Numbered from the stretch's first letter, positions 6,762-14,734 are shown. The stretch: DNA of 19,455 nt from H111-94 sp034436045 (GCA_034436045.1 DAOTVZ010000263.1:1-19455); one strand, 5' to 3'. Notes: a model not told the origin generated them from the letters alone. Made by a program: numbers and translations.

Positions 6762-7670
6762 CTAGCGTCCCGCCGGGACGATTTTCTCTACCGCCGGAAC
6801 GATCTCGGTGGTCAGTACCTCGAACGGCTCGGCCTCATGCACATTGCGCAGACTGAAAATGGCCTGATCTACGCCCAGAGCCGCAAGGGCCGCGAAGTAG
6901 TCTATTGCGGCAGCAGGGGTCATGCTGCCATTGCGACCGTCGCGCGTAATATACAGGCTATCCAGCGTAGTCTTCTCAATAGCCTCGTAGGGTCGCCCAA
7001 AGGTCTGGCAGTGGTTGCGCAGGATGTCGAACTTGCGCTTAACCTCGTCATGGCCCAGGCGCGCGAAGATGTTGCAGGCATCGCCATACTGGGCGACCAG
7101 CCGCAATGTCTTCTTTTCGCCTGTACCACCGATCAGAATGGGCGGATGAGGCTTCTGGATAGCCTGTGGCGAGTTCAGTGGACGCTCTAGCTGATAGTAT
7201 TTTCCCTCGAAAGGCTTTTCATCGCCGGCCCACATTTGCAGCGCGATCTGCAACGTCTCTTCAAGCCGCTCGAAGCGTTCGGCCAGTGGGGGGAAAGGTA
7301 CGCCCAGGCCGCGATGCTCCTGCTCGTTCCAGGCTGCGCCAATGCCAAAATAGGTACGTCCGTGTGATAGCACGTCCAGGGTCGTCGCTGTTTTCACCAG
7401 CAGGCCCGGATGGCGATAGGTCACGCCTGTGACCATTGTGCCCAGCTTGATGCGGTTGGTACGCGCAGCGGCAAAGGCCAGCGCACTCCACCCCTCAAGC
7501 ATCTCATGCTCCGCCGGACCCACAGTGCGGATTTGAAAGAAGTGATCCATGACCCACAGACTATAAAGACCGGCCCGCTCGGCACGTTCCGCGATCAGGC
7601 CAAAGGTATCGCCAAGCTGATTCTGGTCGTCTGACCAGGTGAAATTGGGAACCTGTAATCCCAGACGCAT
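6762..7670 (-). CDS. LLM-class (luciferase-like) F420-dependent oxidoreductase
   Basis: A 302-residue TIM-barrel flavin/F420 oxidoreductase of the bacterial luciferase-like superfamily. It starts MRLGLQVPNFTW, followed by ERAGLYSLWVMDHFF, and contains KLGTMVTGVTYRHPGLLVKTATTLDVLSHGR and FGIGAAWNEQEHRGLGVPFPP. HPPILIGGTGEKKTLRLVAQYGDACNIF follows. These are hallmarks of the F420-dependent branch, although FMN use cannot be excluded by eye. Full length for the family. ATG 7670 is preceded by AGAGGA. The gene converges on the HD-like gene and is probably transcribed from its own promoter at 7777-7748. The substrate is not deducible. F420-type enzymes are common in mycofactocin-encoding genomes, but no direct link is visible. 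Confidence 0.88.
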   Translation of the reverse strand: MRLGLQVPNFTWSDDQNQLGDTFGLIAERAERAGLYSLWVMDHFFQIRTVGPAEHEMLEGWSALAFAAARTNRIKLGTMVTGVTYRHPGLLVKTATTLDVLSHGRTYFGIGAAWNEQEHRGLGVPFPPLAERFERLEETLQIALQMWAGDEKPFEGKYYQLERPLNSPQAIQKPHPPILIGGTGEKKTLRLVAQYGDACNIFARLGHDEVKRKFDILRNHCQTFGRPYEAIEKTTLDSLYITRDGRNGSMTPAAAIDYFAALAALGVDQAIFSLRNVHEAEPFEVLTTEIVPAVEKIVPAGR

Positions 7671-7707
7671 AACACAAAATCCTCTTCTCTATCATTTATG
7701 ATGAAGA

Positions 7708-7743
7708 ATGGCAACTCTGACGAAAGATGTCATCAGTTGCCAT
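7708..7743 (-). other. Hairpin at the start of the oxidoreductase leader
   Basis: ATGGCAACT (7708-7716) pairs with AGTTGCCAT (7735-7743). An inner TGAC/GTCA pair extends the stem past small bulges. It lies 3' of the small minus-strand ORF and, if the promoter call is right, at the very 5' end of the oxidoreductase mRNA. It could stabilise that mRNA or end the upstream transcript. Confidence 0.45.
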
Positions 7744-7747
7744 CAAT

Positions 7748-7777
7748 AGTATATAAAAGAAAGTATTGCAAAGGCAA
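7748..7777 (-). promoter_or_regulatory. Putative promoter of the LLM oxidoreductase gene
   Basis: On the minus strand TTGCCT (7777-7772) is followed after 18 bp by TATACT (7753-7748). A start near 7741 would leave a ~70-nt leader before ATG 7670. Confidence 0.5.
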
Positions 7778-7782
7778 GCGGC

Positions 7783-7980
7783 TTAGCGTCGTATGCGCAT
7801 TGCTCCCCAGGGGCCAATCATCGTCGGTGGCTCTTCTGGCACAGGTTGAGCGGCCAGAGCCTGTGCACTGACCATCTGCTCACGCAATGTGCTAATCTGG
7901 CTGAGCATAAGCTCTTCCATCGAGCCTTGTTGTGTGCTAATCCAGCGCCTCGCGGATAAGTTGTTCTTTGTACATTGCAT
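7783..7980 (-). CDS. Small hypothetical protein, 65 residues
   Basis: An unrecognised small ORF. From ATG 7980 (behind a weak purine-rich GAGAGAAAAG) it encodes a basic N-terminal stretch, a probable helix (MEELMLSQISTLREQMVSAQALAAQ), a proline/glutamate-rich turn (PVPEEPP) and a basic tail (AMRIRR). Codon use in the second half resembles that of neighbouring genes, the main reason for listing it. A longer ORF in the same frame reaches 8058, but its extra N-terminal part looks non-coding. No function is proposed. Confidence 0.4.
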   Translation of the reverse strand: MQCTKNNLSARRWISTQQGSMEELMLSQISTLREQMVSAQALAAQPVPEEPPTMIGPWGAMRIRR

Positions 7981-8088
7981 CTTTTCTCTCGTGCTATACA
8001 AACAATTATCACAGGCATATACGATAGATAGCCGCAAAAAGTTTGGATACATATGCAAATATACAGTGGATAGGCTTTGCTATAAAAC

Positions 8089-8637
8089 CTACTTGACGAG
8101 GGGCAGCAGGAGCTGACGATGCTCTTCACAGAACCAGAAGAGCGGGAACATATCTGCTTCAATGGCACTCATCACATTGTCCAGCGCGCGCCATGCCATT
8201 TCGTATTCGCCAGGCGTCACTCCCTCTGTTCCCAGCGCCTCGTCTAGCTCATCTACATCCAGGACATTGATATGGCCGTTAGGAGAAATATCCAGGTCGA
8301 GATAAAGGTCGTCGTACCAGAGGATGCCCTGTTCGTCAAGCCAGTGCCGTTTGCAGATATCCAGATACCAGCGTACCAACTCACCTTGCTCGTTGAAGAT
8401 CGAGGTAAGCGCATAGGGTTCGTGGTCGGGAAAGTGCTGAAGCCACTGGTAGCCTTTATCGGCCAGACACACACGTTCGTTGCCGTGTGTGACAATGAGC
8501 GGTTCAATCACTTTGTCGATATAGAAGAGCGCTACATAGCCTTTGAAGGAAGACTCTTCAATACGGGTGAGGGCAAAACGGCGCTGAAGGATACGCCACC
8601 AGTCTACGCGATCAGCTCGCTTGCGTTTCATGGCCAT
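8089..8637 (-). CDS. DUF402-domain protein (FomD-like / nucleotide phosphatase-like)
   Basis: A 182-residue protein whose central region matches DUF402. YLDICKRHWLDEQGILWYDDLYLDLDISPNGHINVLDVDELDEAL has the family's characteristic Tyr-Asp-x-Leu-x-Leu-Asp strand and acidic cluster that binds divalent metals. Known DUF402 proteins include FomD, a nucleoside-diphosphate-like hydrolase from fosfomycin biosynthesis, and nucleoside di/triphosphatases of Gram-positive bacteria. The exact substrate here is unknown. It starts MAMKRKR at 8637 behind AGAAAGAAG; a second ATG at 8631 is possible. It is transcribed away from the CitE-like gene across a 208-bp intergenic region. Probably soluble and cytosolic. 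Confidence 0.72.
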   Translation of the reverse strand: MAMKRKRADRVDWWRILQRRFALTRIEESSFKGYVALFYIDKVIEPLIVTHGNERVCLADKGYQWLQHFPDHEPYALTSIFNEQGELVRWYLDICKRHWLDEQGILWYDDLYLDLDISPNGHINVLDVDELDEALGTEGVTPGEYEMAWRALDNVMSAIEADMFPLFWFCEEHRQLLLPLVK

Positions 8638-8788
8638 CTTCTTTCTTTATTATCAATGCGTCATACAGTGTTTTATTGTTCCATATTGTACAGACGCATG
8701 TCTATAGGGAGGCTCTCATGGCCGGATAGGCGGCAAGGCAAATCTATAATGATTGTTTGCCAGTTGCTGCTATCTGAAGACTCTTGTC

Positions 8789-8797
8789 TGTTATAAT
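8789..8797 (+). promoter_or_regulatory. Extended -10 promoter element upstream of the CitE-like gene
   Basis: TGTTATAAT is a consensus extended -10 (TGn plus TATAAT at 8792-8797), 48 bp before ATG 8846. No good -35 lies 16-18 bp upstream, which extended -10 promoters tolerate. Another TATAAT at 8745-8750 lacks both a TG extension and a -35. Confidence 0.55.
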
Positions 8798-8845
8798 GAT
8801 TTCGTGGTCAGCCTTTACGAGATTGTAGAGAGGAGAAGAACTGCT

Positions 8846-9745
8846 ATGCGCTTGAGACGCTCGGAATTATCGACGCCGGCCAGTAATGAACGAATGATAG
8901 AGAAGGCAGCCAGTAGCGACGCCGATCTGGTATTTCTGGATCTGGAAGATTCGGTTTCCCCGAATGAGAAAGTAGCCGCACGTGGAAAGGTCATTCACGC
9001 GCTGAAAACGTTAGATTGGGGTAAGAAAACGCGCGCAGTGCGTATTAACGATATTGGTACAGAATATGCCTATCAGGATATTATCGCTATTGTAGAGGAG
9101 GCGGGTGAGTATTTAGACCTGCTGATTGTGCCTAAAGTGAAGGCAGCACGTGATGTCTGGTGGGTTGATGTGCTACTGACACAGATCGAGCAGCGCCTGC
9201 ATCGCACGCGGCCCATCGGCCTGGAGGTGCTGATCGAGGAGGTGGAGGCGATGATTCACGTTGAGGAGATCGCACGTGCCAGCAGTCGGTTGGAGGCGCT
9301 GATTTTCGGTCCTGGTGATTATAGCGCTTCGCAAGGGGTTGACGCACAATATATTGGCAACGATCTGGATATCTATCCTGGTGATCTCTGGCATTATGCG
9401 CGCAACAAGGTTGTTATCGCCGCGCGCGCCGCCGGTATCGATGCTATCGATGGCCCTTATCTGGACTTCAAGAACACGGATGGCTATCGCCGCGAATGTA
9501 TGCGTGCGAAGGTGTTGGGCATGGTTGGCAAGTGGGCTATTCATCCCAATCAGATCGAGATTGCCAACGAGGTCTTTTCGCCCGCTCCACAGGAGGTTGC
9601 CCGCGCCCGCGCTATCGATGCGCTCTACCGCGAGGCGCAGGCTAAAGGTCTGGGTGCTGTGGCTTATGAGGGCAAGATGATTGACGTGGCAGTGGTCAGA
9701 AATGCCCGCAATATCATTCAGAAAGCCGAGTTGATCGGTATGTGA
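8846..9745 (+). CDS. HpcH/HpaI aldolase / citrate lyase beta (CitE) family, probable malyl-CoA-type lyase
   Basis: A 299-residue TIM-barrel C-C lyase. Family signatures are the N-terminal RRSELSTPASNERMIEKA, the substrate/metal motif DLVFLDLEDSVSPNEK, RAVRINDI (conserved Arg), IGLEVLIEEVEAM (metal-binding Glu) and IFGPGDYSAS (metal-binding Asp). The C-terminal part, GMVGKWAIHPNQIEIANEVFSP, is closer to L-malyl-CoA/beta-methylmalyl-CoA lyases than to CitE of citrate lyase. No citrate lyase alpha or acyl-carrier genes are nearby, which also argues against CitE. The likely reaction is reversible cleavage of a (methyl)malyl-CoA to acetyl- or propionyl-CoA plus glyoxylate. ATG 8846 follows AGAGGAGAAG. 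The next gene starts 71 bp downstream and may share the transcript. Confidence 0.8.
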   Translation: MRLRRSELSTPASNERMIEKAASSDADLVFLDLEDSVSPNEKVAARGKVIHALKTLDWGKKTRAVRINDIGTEYAYQDIIAIVEEAGEYLDLLIVPKVKAARDVWWVDVLLTQIEQRLHRTRPIGLEVLIEEVEAMIHVEEIARASSRLEALIFGPGDYSASQGVDAQYIGNDLDIYPGDLWHYARNKVVIAARAAGIDAIDGPYLDFKNTDGYRRECMRAKVLGMVGKWAIHPNQIEIANEVFSPAPQEVARARAIDALYREAQAKGLGAVAYEGKMIDVAVVRNARNIIQKAELIGM

Positions 9746-9816
9746 ACGCCAAAACCTGGGTTCTATCACCATCCGGGCATACTATACAGATGTATTGCAG
9801 TTATGAGAGGATAGTT

Positions 9817-11421
9817 ATGCAGCAGAAAGAAGATCACGTGGGAGATGTGCAGGCCTGGCAGAACAGGATGCTCCCTACTTTTCCCCCACCTCAGCAACTC
9901 GTTGTGTACGATATTCGTCAGACATCAACAGATGCACGCCTGACGCTTAGCGCACTGGTGGGCCTGATTCATCGCACGCAGGTTTCCATCTATCTTATCT
10001 ACAAAGATGACGACCTTTTCTGGCTGCAATCTTGCTTACAGGAGATCCCCCATGAGCGGCCCAACATCGTCGGCGACGAGGTATTGTCAGTGTTACTGAC
10101 GACACATCGGCAACTCGTACAGGGTATGATCGTTTATGACCCGGCGCTGCTCGATACAATCAATGTTGCCACAATGCTGGCGGGCCAGAAGAATGCGCTG
10201 GTCGTGGCTCCAACGCAGGTTCAGGCGTTGCAGGAGCGCTATCAACTGTCCGTGCTGGTCGATTTACGTGCTTATCAATGGCGCAGCCGCTTACAGGCAT
10301 ATGCGTGGGCGTACCAGCACCTGCTTGCCGACGCTTCGCCACAGCTTGTGGCCGGACTAAATCCGACCATCGTTGATTATTTACGCTCATACCTGATTGC
10401 CACGCGCACCTTTATTTACTGGCTCGATGCGCGCGCTTATCTGCCCGACCTGAGTGTGGGGCTGCTCTCCGAACAACACTTGATGCAACAGATTCTCGCC
10501 CATTTTGCGTATCGCGCTGTGCATCTCGGCTGGTTTATTGATGAAGGAACCGGTGTTAATCTCACCTCGTCTGTCGCCATACCGGTGCTGGCAAGCGATT
10601 ACTGCACGAACCTGGAGGTGTGGAGTGCGGTACAGCCTCTTTCCCAATCGACACTGACAACGCGCTCCACAACGGGCATGGAGGCGATCAAGACAGATAA
10701 GGTTTATGTCTCTTTTACTATCAGCGATGGTGATAATCTTCAGTATTGCCAGCACCGCATGGGGCAACTCTGGCGTGAGCCGCTCCGTGGCTCTTTCCCA
10801 CTGGGCTGGACAATCTCACCGGTTTTGCACGAAGCCGCTCCCGCTCTTGCATCCTACTATCTCAATAGCATGACCGCGAATGATGAACTGGTTGCCGGGC
10901 CAAGTGGCGCAGGCTACATGTATCCCACATCCTGGCCGAAGGGCCAGCTAAGCCCATTTTTGCAGCGTACAGGGCAAATGATGCAAGCTATGCATCTATC
11001 TGTGCTGAGTGTGCTGGATGCGAACATCTTACAGCGTATTGGCATTCCTTTCGCGTCTTATCTTACCGGTATGAATTTCGCAGGGAAAGAGCAGCAGCGA
11101 CAATATGTTCGTGAATTGTCATATTATGGGTTAAGAGGTATCTTAAGCGGCTCTGGCTTCTTCTATAATTGCTGGCATATAGAGGATAAAATACCCGTTT
11201 ATCAAAACCTGGGTCTGGCCGCTAGTGCAGTTCAAATTGTTCAACAGGTGACGCGCGCTGTATATTTACATAGACAGCGCCCGCTCTTTCTTAATATCTA
11301 TTTGCTGGCATGGGATATTACGCTAGCTGAGATCAAAAAGGCGATGGAGCAGCTAGAGCGCGACTATGAATTTGTGCTACCGGGGCAATTATTGTCGATG
11401 CTGGCGGAGACGATGGCATGA
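9817..11421 (+). CDS. GxGYxYP-domain protein (putative glycoside hydrolase-like)
   Basis: A 534-residue protein with the defining motif GPSGAGYMYP (about residues 361-370). VYVSFTISDGDNLQYCQHRMG precedes it by about 60 residues; its acidic DGDN is typical of the family. The N-terminal ~250 residues match the usual N-terminal module only in length and position. The family is annotated as putative glycoside hydrolase, without an established substrate. I chose ATG 9817 because GAGAGGA lies 5 bp upstream. A GTG at 9742 overlapping the upstream stop is possible but adds a stretch unlike the family. No signal peptide or membrane segment is evident, so it looks cytosolic. The stop codon overlaps the MftF start as ATGA, which indicates translational coupling. 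An inferred role is processing or binding of the MftF-made glucan; this is untested. Confidence 0.78.
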   Translation: MQQKEDHVGDVQAWQNRMLPTFPPPQQLVVYDIRQTSTDARLTLSALVGLIHRTQVSIYLIYKDDDLFWLQSCLQEIPHERPNIVGDEVLSVLLTTHRQLVQGMIVYDPALLDTINVATMLAGQKNALVVAPTQVQALQERYQLSVLVDLRAYQWRSRLQAYAWAYQHLLADASPQLVAGLNPTIVDYLRSYLIATRTFIYWLDARAYLPDLSVGLLSEQHLMQQILAHFAYRAVHLGWFIDEGTGVNLTSSVAIPVLASDYCTNLEVWSAVQPLSQSTLTTRSTTGMEAIKTDKVYVSFTISDGDNLQYCQHRMGQLWREPLRGSFPLGWTISPVLHEAAPALASYYLNSMTANDELVAGPSGAGYMYPTSWPKGQLSPFLQRTGQMMQAMHLSVLSVLDANILQRIGIPFASYLTGMNFAGKEQQRQYVRELSYYGLRGILSGSGFFYNCWHIEDKIPVYQNLGLAASAVQIVQQVTRAVYLHRQRPLFLNIYLLAWDITLAEIKKAMEQLERDYEFVLPGQLLSMLAETMA

Positions 11422-12974
11422 GTGAACGTACTTCTACAGTACCGGCGGGCGCATATGTATTGCAACATGGGGTGCGTCTTGAGCAACAGAATGAACAGAT
11501 GCTGGCTCTCTGCGATTATCCTTTGCGCGTGTTGCGGCTCAAACCTGCCCAGGCACAGCTCTTACAGCTTTGTACGGAGCCAAAGACGTGTACACAACTG
11601 GCAGAAATGTTGGCGTTGCCCATCAAGCGTGTTGAAGCTTTGTGCGATCAGTTGCGCTGGCGTGGATTGCTGGAAGCTGGCCCTGCGCTACCTCCTGCCA
11701 CGTGGCCACCTGTCTCGGTCATTATTCCCTCTTATAATCGCGCGCGTGAACTGGAGCGTTGTTTACAATCACTCCTGCGTCAGAATTATCCTGCCGCGCT
11801 GGAGATCATCGTGGTTGATGATGCCTCAACTGATGATACCTGTGCGATGGTAGAGCGCTATATGCAGAAGGCGCTGCCACCGAATACAGCGTTGCGACTG
11901 CTACGACATAGGCGACGTGTGGGTGTTGGCACGAGCCGGAACGATGGGGCTGCATCGGCTCAGCATGCCTTGCTGGCCTATATCGATAGCGATTGTGTCG
12001 CCTCGTCTAACTGGCTATGCGAACTGGTGCCTGCGTTTCAGCAAGCGGCGATTGGTGCAGTCGGCGGGATGATTCGTGCCTTTAAGCGTGAGAGTCTGTT
12101 GGGACGCTACGAGGATGCGCGCTCCTCGCTCTTCATGGGGCAGCGTGCGCAGCAGGTCAAACGCGAAGGGCCACTGACGTATCTGCCAACGGCCAATTTT
12201 CTCGTGCGCCGCGCGCTCTGGCAACAACTGGGTGGTTTCGCCAACCTCAGTCTGGGAGAGGATGTCGATTTCTGTCGTCGCATCATTGATAGTGGGGCGA
12301 GTATCCTCTATTTGCCCCGTGGCGTCGTCTACCACGATTATCGTACCAGCCTGCCAGCGTTTTTGCGCACTCGTATGGCTTATGCCTCATCCGAAGCCAG
12401 TTTGCTGCTGCGCCATGCCGTCGAGCGCCGTGTTCTGTTTTTGCCGCCCGAATCCGCTCTTTTTGCCTCTGCTACCCTGGGAGGCATAGCATCAAGCGCA
12501 CCACTGAGTATCACCACAGGCATACAGAGTACCTATCGTCGCCGTCCCGCCTCGTGGCTCCTGCAAGCTGGGATGTTTCTTTTAGCCATCATAACCTGTC
12601 TGATCGGTTCGCAGCGTCGTTTGAAAGCGTTAAGGGCGCAACGGGTGTCATTGGGAGCTTTCACCGTGTTGAAGGCAACGGTACGCGGACATCTCTCCTA
12701 CATGTATCACCTCTGCCGCCACCTCACGCGCTATTATACCTTGCCGGCGCTGCTGATCGGGTGGCTCCTGCCGCCGATACTGGTATGCCTTTTGCTAATG
12801 TGTGCCATTGTGATCGGGGTTGATTACGTGCGTTTGAAGCCACGCATAAATATAGCCGCGTTTGCCCTCTGTGCGCTGCTCGATGATTGTGCCTACGAAA
12901 TCGGCGTTGTGCAAGGCTGCATTCGGCATAGAACGTGGAAACCGCTTGTGCCGGTGATAAAGCATAAAATATAA
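11418..12974 (+). CDS. mftF: Mycofactocin-system glycosyltransferase MftF
   Basis: A 518-residue family 2 glycosyltransferase. An N-terminal ~90-residue region (VLQHGVRLEQQ through LRVLRLKPAQAQLLQL) is characteristic of MftF and resembles PqqD/RRE-like helices. The GT-A domain starts PPVSVIIPSYNRARELERCL (about residue 98), with IIVVDDASTDDT for nucleotide sugar, IDSD (D190/D192) as the metal-binding DxD, and LGEDVDFCRR (E281-D282) as the catalytic acidic pair. Hydrophobic C-terminal stretches (IGWLLPPILVCLLLMCAIVIG) suggest membrane association. In mycobacteria MftF adds beta-1,4-linked glucose units to mycofactocin. Length fits the family (about 470-500) with a small extension. It is coupled to the upstream GxGYxYP gene and converges on mftC, which strengthens the assignment over a generic GT2. 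Confidence 0.85.
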   Translation: MSERTSTVPAGAYVLQHGVRLEQQNEQMLALCDYPLRVLRLKPAQAQLLQLCTEPKTCTQLAEMLALPIKRVEALCDQLRWRGLLEAGPALPPATWPPVSVIIPSYNRARELERCLQSLLRQNYPAALEIIVVDDASTDDTCAMVERYMQKALPPNTALRLLRHRRRVGVGTSRNDGAASAQHALLAYIDSDCVASSNWLCELVPAFQQAAIGAVGGMIRAFKRESLLGRYEDARSSLFMGQRAQQVKREGPLTYLPTANFLVRRALWQQLGGFANLSLGEDVDFCRRIIDSGASILYLPRGVVYHDYRTSLPAFLRTRMAYASSEASLLLRHAVERRVLFLPPESALFASATLGGIASSAPLSITTGIQSTYRRRPASWLLQAGMFLLAIITCLIGSQRRLKALRAQRVSLGAFTVLKATVRGHLSYMYHLCRHLTRYYTLPALLIGWLLPPILVCLLLMCAIVIGVDYVRLKPRINIAAFALCALLDDCAYEIGVVQGCIRHRTWKPLVPVIKHKI

Positions 12975-13008
12975 GTTTTAACGTTCGAAGCTCTGTAGGA
13001 ACACACTT

Positions 13009-13168
13009 ATGAATTTTTTAACCGAAATCGACGATGGTACCATCCCGTAGGGGCGTGATGAATCACGCCCTGTTCGCGGCCTGACAGGCGAACAGGGCGT
13101 GATGAATCACGCCCCTACTTCGCTGGTGAAAATTCAGAATCATGCACCTACGGGTTAAGGTTTATTAT
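13009..13168. repeat. MITE-like palindromic repeat, copy 1
   Basis: Between the convergent mftF and mftC genes. The core is an inverted pair (13047-13077 and 13088-13118), 31 bp per arm, that mispairs only around the central GATGAATC. Within each arm GGGCGTGATGAATCACGCCC is itself nearly palindromic. The outer edges also show an imperfect inverted repeat: ATGAATTTTTTAACC on the left against the complement of GGTTAAGGTTTATTAT on the right. The same edges and core recur at 15572-15978, so this is a dispersed element. It may also serve as terminator for both genes. Confidence 0.8.
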
Positions 13169-13185
13169 CACGTCCATGCGGAATG

Positions 13186-14307
13186 TCAGGCCAGTACGCA
13201 TTCGGGGTCACGGATGCTCAGCTTTTGATGCACGAACCATTTGGTAGCGGGGCAACCGCCGTGACAGACGTTGTATTGGCCACAGCCGGAGCAGGCACCA
13301 CTACCCATCTTACGATAGTAGTCGAAGAGGGTAGATTGCTGCCAGATTTCGCGGAAGCTTTGTGTATGCAGGTTGCCTGCCTCGAACTCTGGAGCCTGGA
13401 AGAAGGCGCAAGGGTAGACCTCGCCTTCGGGACAGATACAGCAGGTCGCGGTTGCCGCGCCACAGGTATCCAGTCCGGCCAGCTTGTGTCCGAGTGCGTT
13501 GAGGTGGAAGAACGAATCGGCGGTAAGCACGTCGGGATGCGCACTGAGCCAGACGGTAAATTCGCGGTATTGCTCCTGTGTCGGGTGCAGGTCTTCCCAC
13601 ACATCGCGGCCTCGACCGGAGGGACGCAGGCGGGTGACGCGCAATTTTGCGCCGAAGCTGACGGCAATCTCATAGAGCCTATCTAACTCATAGAAGCTGT
13701 GGCGCGTTAAGACCGAATTGACCGTCAGGCTATGTTGCTCGGCAGCCAGCAGTTCCAGTCCACGCAAAGCACGTGTGAAGACGCCTTTGCCACGTATACT
13801 ATCGTTGGTGCGTTCTGTGCCACCATCGAGACTGACCTGGAAATAGAGCGGATTGAACTGTTTGAGGCGTCTGGCGCGTTCGGTCGTAATCAGGGTGCCG
13901 TTGGTGCTGACGCACATCACCAGTCCGCGTTCGGTACAGCGTTCCAGCACTTTCCAGATGCCTGGATAGATGAAAGGTTCGCCACCGCCGAAGTGAATCT
14001 GAAAGACCTGCATATCGGCCAGTTCATCGACCAGCGCCAGCGCTTGCGTTGTAGTCAATTCGTTGGGGCGGCGGCGACCGGAGGCCGAGAGGCAATGGAC
14101 GCAGGCGATATTGCAGGCAGCGGTAATCTCCCACGTGACGGTAATCGGGGCCGAAAGGCCACCTTGCAGGAAGCGCTGTGAACCGCGCTGTGTTGGAGGG
14201 GGCTGTGGTGCAGGTGTGCCCGCCTCTTGCAGCGCATTCAGCGCCAGGGGATGAATAGTGCCGATATGGCGTGGAGAACGCTCAATAAAACGCACAAAAT
14301 CCGTCAT
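13186..14307 (-). CDS. mftC: Mycofactocin radical SAM maturase MftC
   Basis: A 373-residue radical S-adenosylmethionine enzyme. CNIACVHC gives the CxxxCxxC [4Fe-4S] ligands C65, C69 and C72. The following LSASGRRRPNELTT is a strong MftC signature, and HFGGGEP (residues 105-111) is the SAM-binding motif. The SPASM-type C-terminal region has C282, C289, C290, C292, C300, C339, C342, C348, C352 and C370 for auxiliary clusters. In characterised systems MftC decarboxylates the C-terminal Tyr of MftA and then joins it to the preceding Val, with MftB holding the peptide. ATG 14307 has GAGAGGAG upstream. It follows mftB by 42 bp in a two-gene operon. Length and motifs are intact. Confidence 0.92.
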   Translation of the reverse strand: MTDFVRFIERSPRHIGTIHPLALNALQEAGTPAPQPPPTQRGSQRFLQGGLSAPITVTWEITAACNIACVHCLSASGRRRPNELTTTQALALVDELADMQVFQIHFGGGEPFIYPGIWKVLERCTERGLVMCVSTNGTLITTERARRLKQFNPLYFQVSLDGGTERTNDSIRGKGVFTRALRGLELLAAEQHSLTVNSVLTRHSFYELDRLYEIAVSFGAKLRVTRLRPSGRGRDVWEDLHPTQEQYREFTVWLSAHPDVLTADSFFHLNALGHKLAGLDTCGAATATCCICPEGEVYPCAFFQAPEFEAGNLHTQSFREIWQQSTLFDYYRKMGSGACSGCGQYNVCHGGCPATKWFVHQKLSIRDPECVLA

Positions 14308-14349
14308 TGTGGAAGAACTCCTCTCGTGACATACATGTTGCGAAGTCGA

Positions 14350-14631
14350 TTATATCTCTTGCTGGATGTAACCGCGCTCGATGAGATTGTCTAGCGCGGC
14401 ATAGAGTTTCTGTTTGCTGCTCTCGGAATAGCGCCTGTGCGCAATAGCGGCGCTGACATTTCCATCGTACTGCTGCTGACTCTCGATCAGCAAATCGATC
14501 AGTTGCGGAGAATTGATGAACGAGAGCGCGCCACGATCCGCGCACCCATATTTATAGAGGATGCCACCGAAAGACTCGCGGCGAATCTTGACCTCCGGCA
14601 TCAGGCGGTAGGCGGTAGAGGGTTGAGGCAT
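14350..14631 (-). CDS. mftB: Mycofactocin peptide chaperone MftB
   Basis: A 93-residue protein of the MftB family, an RRE-type (PqqD-like winged-helix) chaperone that binds the MftA precursor and presents it to the radical SAM enzyme. It starts MPQPSTAYRLMPEVKIRRESFG, then GILYKYGCADRGALSFINSP, the expected three-strand portion, followed by a helical C-terminus ending ALDNLIERGYIQQEI. ATG 14631 is chosen because CCAGGAGAT lies 5-6 bp upstream; the in-frame extension to 14676 lacks one. It is immediately upstream of mftC on the same strand. No MftA-like peptide (normally a short ORF ending in a Gly-Met-Cys-Gly-Val-Tyr type tail) was seen before it, which is unusual. Confidence 0.85.
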   Translation of the reverse strand: MPQPSTAYRLMPEVKIRRESFGGILYKYGCADRGALSFINSPQLIDLLIESQQQYDGNVSAAIAHRRYSESSKQKLYAALDNLIERGYIQQEI

Positions 14632-14675
14632 AAAGATCTCCTGGCATAAATGTAGAGAATCGCTTTGATACAACA

Positions 14676-14704
14676 AGCATATCTGGAAAAGCGTGAGGCG
14701 TCAA
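14676..14704 (-). promoter_or_regulatory. Promoter of the mftB-mftC operon
   Basis: On the minus strand TTGACG (14704-14699) is followed after exactly 17 bp by TATGCT (14681-14676), 44 bp before the mftB start. It is back to back with a plus-strand promoter whose -35 box lies 30 bp away. Confidence 0.65.
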
Positions 14705-14734
14705 GCGCTCGCCCGGCGAATTATTGCTTGTTTC

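Noticed and set aside
8846..9745. CitE subunit of citrate lyase
   Set aside because: No citF, citD or accessory genes are adjacent, and the C-terminal motifs resemble malyl-CoA lyases more closely.
9173..9772. 199-residue minus-strand ORF opposite the CitE-like gene
   Set aside because: It is a mirror of a strongly conserved plus-strand gene and has no family motifs or ribosome site.
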